Positions 1 to 5,916 of a stretch of 8,803 nucleotides of DNA are shown here, piece by piece; the first letter of the stretch is position 1, and every line of letters begins with the position of its first letter. The notes under the pieces were generated by a model, which made no database searches, had not been told where the DNA came from, and saw only the letters and a list, made by a program, of their open reading frames with translations. Location: positions 1-8,803 of the forward strand of contig CAVCIY010000108.1 in assembly GCA_963602445.1 (NCBI GenBank), given 5' to 3'. The position numbers and the translations under genes are program-made. The stretch is from Alangreenwoodia sp963602445. GTDB lineage: Bacteria > Bacillota > Clostridia > Peptostreptococcales > Anaerovoracaceae.

Positions 1-1
1 G

Positions 2-1210
2 GGAGGCTCGACGGAGACTTCGGCATATGGCATAACCGCAAATCCATGGGACTTTAAAAGGGTTCCGGGAGGCTCGTCGGGCGGAAGCGCTGCGGCAGTC
101 GCTGCCGGATTCGCACCATATTCTCTAGGCTCGGACACAGGCGGTTCGATAAGACAGCCGGCAGCCTTCACCGGACTTACAGGCATGAAGTCGACTTATG
201 GCAGCATTTCAAGATACGGGCTTCTCGCATATGCATCTTCACTCGACCAAATCGGACCGTTCGCACACGATGTGAGAGACGCGGCGGCAGTTCTTGAGAT
301 GATTTCGGGCAAAGACCGCAAAGACAGCACATCAATTATAAAAGAAGCATTTGATTTCTCAGATTGCTTTGACAAAGACATCAAGGGCATGAAAATCGGA
401 ATTCCTTCAAATTTCTATGGTGAGGGACTCGATGTTGAAATTCGCGATGCGATAATGACAGCTGCGAAGCTTCTCGAATCCGCAGGCGCTACAGTCGAAG
501 AATTTGAAATGCCTTCGATCGATTATGCTGTTCCTGCATATTATATTATCGCATGTGCAGAGGCAAGCTCAAATCTGTCACGTTATGACGGCATAAAATA
601 CGGCTACCGCACAAAGAATGCGGAAAATCTTACGGAGACTTACTACAAATCAAGAAGTGAGGGCTTCGGTACGGAAGTAAAGCGCCGTATCATGCTCGGG
701 TCGTTCGTACTTAGCTCGGGATATTTCGATGCGTATTATAAGAAGGCTCTCAAGGTCAGAGGCCTTATCAAGCGCGCGTTCAACGACGCTTTTGAAAAAT
801 ATGACATGATACTCAGTCCGGTAAGTCCGACTGCGGCTTACAAGATAGGGGAGCAGATTTCCGATCCTATCGCGATGTATATGGCTGATATTTATACAGT
901 AGCAATCAACCTTGCGGGCCTGCCTGCCATTTCGGTTCCATGCGGAATAAATTCCGAGGGGCTTCCTATCGGCATGCAGTTTATAGGAAACTCATTTGAA
1001 GAAAAGAAACTCATCAGAGTCGCTGACGCATATCAGCAGATGACTGATTATCATAAGCTCAGACCTGAAATTTTCGGTTCGTCGAAAAACGACGGCGCCG
1101 CAGCCGACGCAAATGCCGGCGGCGCAGCGGGCGGAAACGTATCAGGTGCCGCAGCGGCAGTCGACGAAAAAGCCGGCAAAGCCGAGATTGGGAAAGGAGG
1201 TGCGAAATAA
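2..1210 (+). CDS. gatA: GatA, amidase subunit of Asp-tRNA(Asn)/Glu-tRNA(Gln) amidotransferase (5' truncated)
   Basis: GatA is the glutaminase of GatCAB. It hydrolyses glutamine and passes ammonia to GatB, which amidates Asp-tRNA(Asn) and/or Glu-tRNA(Gln). The reading frame is open from base 2 and has no start in the window. About 402 residues remain of a usual ~485, so the N-terminus with the catalytic Lys is missing. The amidase signature is visible: GGSSGGSAAAV with the cis-Ser at codon 74-76, then SDTGGSIRQPA with the nucleophilic Ser at codon 146-148. Their 24-residue spacing is that of the amidase family. The normal fold ends near KLRPEIF (about 1053-1073). It is followed by a ~45-residue Ala/Gly/Asp-rich tail that GatA proteins normally lack. 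The ATG at 185 is an internal Met downstream of the catalytic Ser, not the start. The stop TAA overlaps the ATG of gatB by one base, showing translational coupling. gatC is expected upstream. Confidence 0.97.
   Translation, partial: GGSTETSAYGITANPWDFKRVPGGSSGGSAAAVAAGFAPYSLGSDTGGSIRQPAAFTGLTGMKSTYGSISRYGLLAYASSLDQIGPFAHDVRDAAAVLEMISGKDRKDSTSIIKEAFDFSDCFDKDIKGMKIGIPSNFYGEGLDVEIRDAIMTAAKLLESAGATVEEFEMPSIDYAVPAYYIIACAEASSNLSRYDGIKYGYRTKNAENLTETYYKSRSEGFGTEVKRRIMLGSFVLSSGYFDAYYKKALKVRGLIKRAFNDAFEKYDMILSPVSPTAAYKIGEQISDPIAMYMADIYTVAINLAGLPAISVPCGINSEGLPIGMQFIGNSFEEKKLIRVADAYQQMTDYHKLRPEIFGSSKNDGAAADANAGGAAGGNVSGAAAAVDEKAGKAEIGKGGAK
1191..1202 (+). promoter_or_regulatory. Strong ribosome binding site for gatB-aspS
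   Basis: GGAAAGGAGGTG, a near-perfect anti-16S match, lies 7 nt before the ATG at 1210. It sits inside the last codons of gatA. Together with the TAATG stop/start overlap it fixes the gatB start and indicates coupled translation of the two amidotransferase subunits. Confidence 0.9.
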
Positions 1211-2745
1211 TGGAATATGAAATCGTCATGGGACTTGAGGTGCATGTTGAGCTCTCCACGAAGACAAAGATTTTCTGCGGATGCTCCACAGAATTCGGCG
1301 GAGAACCGAATTCACACACATGTCCTGTATGCATGGGAATGCCGGGTTCACTCCCTGTTTTGAATAAAGGAGTCGTAGACCGCGCGATCAAGGCCGGTAT
1401 TGCATTCCACAGCGATCTCCAATACAAGAATATATTTGACAGAAAAAATTATTTCTATCCAGACCTTCCTAAAGACTACCAGATTTCACAATTATACAGT
1501 CCTATTTGCTTAAACGGATATATCGAAATTGACAAGGTAGCTCTCGGACAGGATTTAGACGAATATGGCATGATAAAGGATGCAGGAGCATATGAAAATG
1601 ACGGCGCAAACGGCGCAGTCCGGATTTCACCGGACATTGAACCGATTGCACCCGGCAAAAAACGCATCCGCCTTCACGAGATCCATATGGAAGAAGACGC
1701 AGGCAAGCTCGTGCATGACGCAGGCGGTACACTTATCGACTACAACAGATGCGGAGTTCCTCTTGTGGAAATCGTATCCGAGCCGGACTTCAGAAGCGCG
1801 GACGAGGTAGTAGACTACCTCGAAAAGCTTAGAGAAATGCTCGTATATATGGACGTTTCGGACTGCAAGATGCAGGAAGGCTCAATGCGTGCGGACATCA
1901 ACCTTTCCGTTCGCCCGAAGGGCTCAGACAAATTCGGGACACGTACGGAGATGAAGAATATTAACTCCCTCAAGGCGATTCGCCGCGCGATTGAATTCGA
2001 GAGCAAAAGACAGATAGAGCTTATTCAGTCAGGCGGCACAGTTCACCAGGAGACGCGTCGCTGGGATGACGAAAAGGGAGAGACATATGCTATGCGCTCT
2101 AAGGAAAATGCCCAGGATTACAGATATTTTCCGGATCCGGACCTCATTCCTATAGAGCTTACGGAAGAATGGGTAGAAGAGATGCGTTCTCAGATGCCGG
2201 AGCTTCCGCAGGCAAAGAGAGAACGTTATGTCAATGAGCTTAAGATATCCGAAAATATTGCTCACGTAATCACAAACGAAAAGACACTCGCGACGCTGTT
2301 TGACGAGACATATGCGATTTGCGGAAAGGCAAGAGAGACTGCAAATATTATTTCAACTGATATAATTGCGCTCCTCAAGGAAAACGGCATGCAGGCATCG
2401 GATTTGAAAATGGATCCCGCAAAGCTTGCTGATAGCATCACTCTCATATCAGAAGAGAAGATAAATCGCGCGGTTGGCAAGGATCTTGTCGCAAAGCTGC
2501 TTACAGAAGATATCGATCCGCTTAAGTATGTTGAAGAAAACGGTCTGATGATCGTTGAGGACACAGCGCTTATCGCAGCTGTGATAGATGAAGTGATCGC
2601 AAAATTCCCGCAGTCTGTGGCTGATTATAAGTCAGGCAAGGAAAAGGCATTCGGATTCATGGTCGGTCAGAGTATGCGAATTCTCAAGGGTAAGGGCTCG
2701 CCTCGCACCGTAAACGCTTTGCTGAAGGAAAAACTCGACGGCATG
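1210..2745 (+). other. gatB: GatB part of the fusion, residues 1-512
   Basis: Bacterial GatB is usually about 475-490 residues. This part is longer because of an extra ~35-40 residues at roughly 110-148, between NGYIEI and KRIRLHEIHMEEDAGK, where typical GatBs have only a short loop. The four cysteines mark the zinc-containing GatB subtype rather than the Cys-less Staphylococcus type. The final helix-rich tail, which in the family contacts the tRNA elbow, is intact up to GSPRTVNALLKEKLDGM, so the fusion is added after a complete GatB. Confidence 0.93.
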
Positions 2746-4725
2746 AGCTTAGATGCTGCAGGTGTAAAGACAGGCGAAAAAGGTACCGGCAGTGTCAGCG
2801 GCGTCGCTTCCGCTGCGGAGGGCACAGGCGCAGGAGCTGACGATGCAAATGCAGCCGGCGAAAAGACTCATGAGTCTCATCAGGAACTTACCACAGCTGA
2901 GAAAGCACTAAGAAGACTGTCAGAAAAAGCCGGCTGCGACGCCGAAGACGGCGACAACAACGAAAATGACGACAGAGTCGCTTTTAGGGAAAATCGCTAT
3001 CGTACTCACAATTGCGGCGAGCTTAGAGAATCCGACATCGGAAAGAACGTCCGTATATCGGGCTGGATAAATACGATCAGAGACCACGGCGGTATCATTT
3101 TTGTCGATCTGAGGGATTTCTACGGAACCACGCAGGTAGTTGTGAACGCCGAACAGATAAAGAATTTTGGCAAGGAAACAGTTATCCTCGTCAATGGCAC
3201 AGTAAACAAGAGAGATGAAGAGACTGTAAATCCGAACATTTCAACAGGTCTTGTGGAAGTAAAGGCTGAGAGTATTGAGCTTCTCGGCAGTTCGATGACA
3301 AATCTGCCGTTTGAAATTGACAGATCAAAGGAAACACGTGAGGATGTCAGACTTACTTACAAATTCCTCGACCTGAGAAATCCGAAGGTGAGAGACAATA
3401 TCGTAATGCGCTCTCAGATAATAAAATATCTCAGACATAAGATGGAAGATCTCGGATTCCTTGAGGTTCAGACTCCGATTCTTGCGGCGTCTTCTCCTGA
3501 AGGCGCAAGAGATTATCTCGTCCCAAGCAGAAAGCATAAAGGCTGCTTCTACGCTCTGCCGCAAGCACCGCAGCAGTTTAAGCAAATTTTGATGGCTTCG
3601 CAGTTTGACCGTTATTTCCAGATTGCACCTTGCTTCAGAGACGAAGACGCAAGACTCGACCGTTCGCCGGGCGAATTTTATCAGCTCGACTTTGAGATGG
3701 CTTTCGCAACGCAGGAAGATGTATTTGCAGTAGCAGAGAAGGTGATGTACGACACGTTCACGACATTCTCCGATCTGCCTGTTTCAAAGCCGCCTTTCCG
3801 CAGGATTCCGTTTAGGGAAGCTATGTTAAAGTACGGTTCAGACAAGCCTGACCTGAGAAATCCGCTTATTATCATAGACTTGAGCGAATTTTTCTCACAA
3901 GTTGAGTTCCCTGCGTTCCGGGGCAAGATTGTGCGTGCGATCAGGGTTCCGGGAGCCGCAAAGCAGTCTAAGTCATGGTTTAAGAACATGGAAAAATTTG
4001 CTCTCAGCATCGGCATGAAAGGCCTCGGATATATTACGGTCAAAGATGACATGACTTATAAGGGACCTATCGACAAATTTATGTCCGATGACCAGAAGAA
4101 GGAAATAGCAAGGCTTGCCGAGCTGCAGCCGGGCGACGTCCTCTATTTCATCAGTGACGAGCCTGCCGTTGTGGCAAAATATGCCGGTCAGATAAGAACC
4201 GAAGTCGCAAAGCGTCTTGATCTCATCGACAAAGACAGATTTGAATTTTGCTACATCGTTGACTTCCCGATGTACGAAATCAATGAAGAGACAGGAAAAA
4301 TAGATTTCACGCACAACCCATTCTCAATGCCGCAGGGCGAGATGGAGGCTCTCGAAAATATGGATCCTCTCGAAATCAACGCATACCAATATGATATTGT
4401 ATGCAACGGATATGAGCTTTCATCGGGCGCAGTGAGAAATCACAGACCTGACATCATGATAAAGGCATTTGAGATCGCAGGTTATGACGAAGAAGTCGTA
4501 AAGCAGAAGTTCGGCGCATTGTATCATGCGTTCCAATATGGAGCTCCGCCTCATGCCGGAATGGCCCCGGGCATCGACCGTATAGTAATGCTCCTCACAG
4601 GAGAGGAAAATATCCGCGAGGTTATAGCATTCCCACTCAACTCAAATGCGCAGGATCTAATGTTTGGCTCTCCGAGCCCGGTTACAGAGCTCCAGCTTCG
4701 TGAGGTACATATAAAGATAAGATAA
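1210..4725 (+). CDS. GatB-AspRS fusion: amidotransferase subunit B joined to aspartyl-tRNA synthetase
   Basis: A single 1171-residue frame joins two complete enzymes. Residues 1-~512 are GatB, the subunit that activates the misacylated Asp/Glu and amidates it. They include GLEVHVEL near the start, a zinc knuckle with Cys23, Cys25, Cys38 and Cys41, the IHMEEDAGKL block near 158-167, and a C-terminal YqeY-like tRNA-binding tail ending after GFMVGQSM. Residues ~513-594 are a low-complexity Ala/Gly/Asp linker. Residues ~595-1171 are a full-length class II bacterial AspRS. It has an OB-fold anticodon domain (RISGWINTIRDHGG), motif 1 Pro756, motif 2 with Arg810 in CFRDEDARLDR, a GAD insertion, and motif 3 GIDR at 1121-1124. 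I found no in-frame ATG, GTG or TTG in the linker, so AspRS appears to be made only as part of the fusion. Joining the enzyme that makes Asp-tRNA(Asn) to the one that amidates it suggests a covalent transamidosome; this is inference. Domain identities are near certain. Confidence 0.95.
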   Translation: MEYEIVMGLEVHVELSTKTKIFCGCSTEFGGEPNSHTCPVCMGMPGSLPVLNKGVVDRAIKAGIAFHSDLQYKNIFDRKNYFYPDLPKDYQISQLYSPICLNGYIEIDKVALGQDLDEYGMIKDAGAYENDGANGAVRISPDIEPIAPGKKRIRLHEIHMEEDAGKLVHDAGGTLIDYNRCGVPLVEIVSEPDFRSADEVVDYLEKLREMLVYMDVSDCKMQEGSMRADINLSVRPKGSDKFGTRTEMKNINSLKAIRRAIEFESKRQIELIQSGGTVHQETRRWDDEKGETYAMRSKENAQDYRYFPDPDLIPIELTEEWVEEMRSQMPELPQAKRERYVNELKISENIAHVITNEKTLATLFDETYAICGKARETANIISTDIIALLKENGMQASDLKMDPAKLADSITLISEEKINRAVGKDLVAKLLTEDIDPLKYVEENGLMIVEDTALIAAVIDEVIAKFPQSVADYKSGKEKAFGFMVGQSMRILKGKGSPRTVNALLKEKLDGMSLDAAGVKTGEKGTGSVSGVASAAEGTGAGADDANAAGEKTHESHQELTTAEKALRRLSEKAGCDAEDGDNNENDDRVAFRENRYRTHNCGELRESDIGKNVRISGWINTIRDHGGIIFVDLRDFYGTTQVVVNAEQIKNFGKETVILVNGTVNKRDEETVNPNISTGLVEVKAESIELLGSSMTNLPFEIDRSKETREDVRLTYKFLDLRNPKVRDNIVMRSQIIKYLRHKMEDLGFLEVQTPILAASSPEGARDYLVPSRKHKGCFYALPQAPQQFKQILMASQFDRYFQIAPCFRDEDARLDRSPGEFYQLDFEMAFATQEDVFAVAEKVMYDTFTTFSDLPVSKPPFRRIPFREAMLKYGSDKPDLRNPLIIIDLSEFFSQVEFPAFRGKIVRAIRVPGAAKQSKSWFKNMEKFALSIGMKGLGYITVKDDMTYKGPIDKFMSDDQKKEIARLAELQPGDVLYFISDEPAVVAKYAGQIRTEVAKRLDLIDKDRFEFCYIVDFPMYEINEETGKIDFTHNPFSMPQGEMEALENMDPLEINAYQYDIVCNGYELSSGAVRNHRPDIMIKAFEIAGYDEEVVKQKFGALYHAFQYGAPPHAGMAPGIDRIVMLLTGEENIREVIAFPLNSNAQDLMFGSPSPVTELQLREVHIKIR
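2746..2991 (+). other. Low-complexity linker of the fusion, residues 513-594
   Basis: The linker is about 82 residues. Its first half is rich in Gly, Ala, Ser and Thr (for example GTGSVSGVASAAEGTGAG). A short predicted helix follows (ELTTAEKALRRLSEKAG), then an acidic Asp/Glu/Asn stretch up to the start of AspRS. It resembles the C-terminal tail of GatA just upstream in composition and in short motifs (ADANAGG against DDANAAG, VSGAAAA against VSGVASAA, EKAGKAE against EKAGCDAE). A flexible tether between two folded enzymes is the likely role. Confidence 0.8.
2992..4725 (+). other. aspS: AspRS part of the fusion, residues 595-1171, probably non-discriminating
   Basis: This part makes aspartyl-tRNA in an ATP-dependent reaction. 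Its 577 residues match the usual 580-600 of bacterial AspRS, so nothing is lost at the junction. His626 in RDHGG is where the discriminating E. coli enzyme has Leu30. Glu671-Thr672 in RDEETVN stands where E. coli has Lys81-Asn82. A His and the absence of the Lys/Asn pair at these sites are described for non-discriminating enzymes that also charge tRNA(Asn). The sequence resembles the subtype I know from alphaproteobacteria: ASSPEGARDYLVPSR, YALPQAPQQFKQ, the RSPGEFYQLDFEM form of motif 2, DFTHNPFSMPQGEMEAL and YQYDIVCNGYEL. An ancestral horizontal transfer is possible. Specificity is inferred from alignment by eye. Confidence 0.9.
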
Positions 4726-4731
4726 TGGTTT

Positions 4732-4913
4732 AAGACGGCATTTTGAGATGACGACTCGAGACAGCGGTCTGAGACAGCAGTTCGAGACAACGGCCTGAGG
4801 TTGTGTTTCGAGGCAGCGATTCGAGACGCCGGCTTGAGATCGTGGTTTGATACAGAGATTAGAGGCTGCGGATTGAGACGACGAGCCGAGATGACGAGCA
4901 AAGGCTAATCGTT
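4732..4913 (+). repeat. Degenerate 13-bp tandem repeat array, 14 units
   Basis: Beginning 6 bases after the gatB-aspS stop, GAG-type anchors recur every 13 bases without slippage, at 4732, 4745, 4758, 4771, 4784, 4797, 4810, 4823, 4836, 4849, 4862, 4875, 4888 and 4901. The approximate consensus is GAGACAGCGGTTC, with GAG(A/G)(C/T) the best kept part and the edge units weakest (AAGAC, AAGGC). A possible fifteenth unit at 4719 overlaps the last codons of aspS. The forward frames contain stops, and 13 is not a multiple of 3, so this is non-coding 3' UTR on the + strand. It is not CRISPR because there are no spacers. Function unknown. Confidence 0.85.
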
Positions 4914-4945
4914 GTAAGACAGAATCGTAAAGAACAACAAAAAGA

Positions 4946-4993
4946 AAGGCACAATCGTTGACATACTCAACGATTGTGCCTTGTGTGTTTTTT
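4946..4993. terminator. Bidirectional intrinsic terminator between convergent genes
   Basis: A perfect 14-bp stem (4948-4961 with 4967-4980, arm GGCACAATCGTTGA) closes a 5-nt loop CATAC and can be extended by two A-T pairs. On the + strand it is followed by TTGTGTGTTTTTT, ending gatA-gatB-aspS transcription. On the - strand the hairpin is followed by TTTCTTTTTGTTGTT, suiting the end of the EamA-DUF554 transcript. Confidence 0.92.
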
Positions 4994-5030
4994 AAGTGAG
5001 AATGCGGCCCGGACAAATCGTATTTAAAGC

Positions 5031-5141
5031 GGCAGGAAAGCCGCACCGATTGCCGCGAGATCAAAATGGCAAGAAAGCCGCACCGATTGCCGCGAGATCA
5101 AAATGGCAGGAAAGCTGCGCCTATTGCCAGGAATATGGAAG
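5031..5141 (-). repeat. 37-bp tandem repeats: duplicated 3' end of the DUF554 gene
   Basis: Three copies start at 5031, 5068 and 5105. The first two differ at a single base. The third is more diverged and is the actual C-terminal coding sequence of the DUF554 gene. Read on the - strand in its own frame, each copy encodes a similar end: LAIGAAFLPF-stop in the gene, LAAIGAAFLPF-stop next, LAAIGAAFLPL-stop last. So the last ~12 codons with the stop have been copied twice downstream. The unit is not a multiple of 3, so each copy falls in a new frame and only the first stop is used. Confidence 0.85.
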
Positions 5142-5817
5142 GCAGCAGATTTGCCGCACGGATTTGCTTGCCGAAAAGGAGATTTATGCCGATGCAGGCG
5201 ATGAGGACATTTCCCACGAGTGACAGATTTGCGAGTGCGGGATCTGTCATGAGCGGCTTGATGAGCTGTGCGCCGGCCGTGATGAGCCCCTGGATGACTG
5301 CAACTGGGATCGCCGAGAAGACGGCGCCTTTGCCAAGTGCGGGAGTCATTACCATGATTATAATGCCGTCGAGAATCGCCTTTGTGATGAGGATTGTCGG
5401 ATCATGATTTATGCCGTCCTCGATAGATCCGATGACCGCCATCGCGCCTATACATACCGTCAATGACGCTGTCACAAATGCGTCGACAAACGTCTTGTCT
5501 TTTGCGTTTCCGGTCTTTATCTTCAGCCATTCACCGAAACGCTCAAACCAGTCTTCAATATTGAAGCATTCACCGATCAACGCTCCGACAGTAAGGCAGA
5601 GTACCATGAGTACAGATTTCTCGCATGTGAGCGAACCGTCTTCAATAACAAACATTTTCGACAGAGTCCCGCCAATCCCCAAAACAATTACGCTGATTCC
5701 GCATGTTTTCATGATCGTTTCCTGATGACGTTCTTTGATAAGCTTTCCGAAAAGAAATCCGAAAAGTCCGCCCGCAACTATCGCCGCGGTGTTTATTATC
5801 GTTCCTAATCCGGGCAT
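5098..5817 (-). CDS. DUF554 family membrane protein (YqgA/YdfK-like)
   Basis: This is a 239-residue integral membrane protein of the DUF554 family (E. coli YqgA, B. subtilis YdfK), whose biochemical role I do not know to be established. Family features visible are GTIINTAAIVAGGLFGFLFG at the N-terminus, GALIGECFNIEDWFERFGEWL, CIGAMAVIGSIEDGINHDPTIL, KAILDGI, GKGAVFSAIPVAVIQG and GKQIRAANLLPSIFLA at the end. About six to seven hydrophobic segments are seen and no separate signal peptide. Length is normal for the family. The ATG at 5817 has an AAAGGAGA ribosome binding site on the - strand (5826-5833) with good spacing. It lies 99 bases downstream of the EamA transporter gene on the same strand, so the two may be cotranscribed. 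The gap carries 20-bp repeats, and the 3' end is repeated downstream. Confidence 0.93.
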   Translation of the reverse strand: MPGLGTIINTAAIVAGGLFGFLFGKLIKERHQETIMKTCGISVIVLGIGGTLSKMFVIEDGSLTCEKSVLMVLCLTVGALIGECFNIEDWFERFGEWLKIKTGNAKDKTFVDAFVTASLTVCIGAMAVIGSIEDGINHDPTILITKAILDGIIIMVMTPALGKGAVFSAIPVAVIQGLITAGAQLIKPLMTDPALANLSLVGNVLIACIGINLLFGKQIRAANLLPSIFLAIGAAFLPF

Positions 5818-5840
5818 TTTATTAATCTCCTTTGAATTAT

Positions 5841-5900
5841 ATTTCAGTATAGTTTTATATCTTTCAGCATAGCTGTATATATTTCAGTATAGCTTGGAAC
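5841..5900 (-). repeat. Three 20-bp direct repeats upstream of the DUF554 gene
   Basis: The core TTTCAG(T/C)ATAG recurs at 5842, 5862 and 5882, exactly 20 bases apart, so the copies face the same side of the helix. Read toward the DUF554 gene, each core is CTATACTGAAA or CTATGCTGAAA. The TATACT part resembles a -10 box, but I see no convincing -35 partner. The array sits between the EamA stop and the DUF554 ribosome binding site. It could be an operator array, a promoter region or simply a minisatellite. Confidence 0.7.
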
Positions 5901-5916
5901 TATCCGGCTTAACGTG

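Noticed and set aside
185..1210. ATG at 185 as the start of GatA
   Set aside because: The frame is open back to base 2 with the amidase signature and catalytic Ser upstream of 185, so this Met is internal.
1059..1427. Antisense open frame over the gatA/gatB junction
   Set aside because: It is Arg-rich as a result of reading Ala/Gly codons on the other strand and overlaps two clear genes.
2746..2991. Fusion as a frameshift artefact
   Set aside because: The linker stays in one frame with protein-like low-complexity composition from intact GatB to intact AspRS, and lacks a stop or start in that frame. A simple indel would not produce this. Raw reads should still be checked.
3681..4314. Antisense open frames opposite AspRS
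   Set aside because: They mirror conserved AspRS codons and have no start signals or family similarity.
4551..4901. Second minus-strand frame across the 13-bp repeats
   Set aside because: Same cause: two different frames are open over the array, which is expected for a repeat lacking stops on that strand. Its other half is antisense to conserved AspRS motif 3.
4732..4913. CRISPR array
   Set aside because: Units are 13 bp, contiguous and degenerate, with no spacers and no cas genes.
4657..5064. Long minus-strand open frame through the 13-bp repeats and the terminator
   Set aside because: It crosses the bidirectional terminator and runs antisense to aspS. Its 13-residue periodicity is just the 13-bp repeat read three times, and it has no ribosome binding site.
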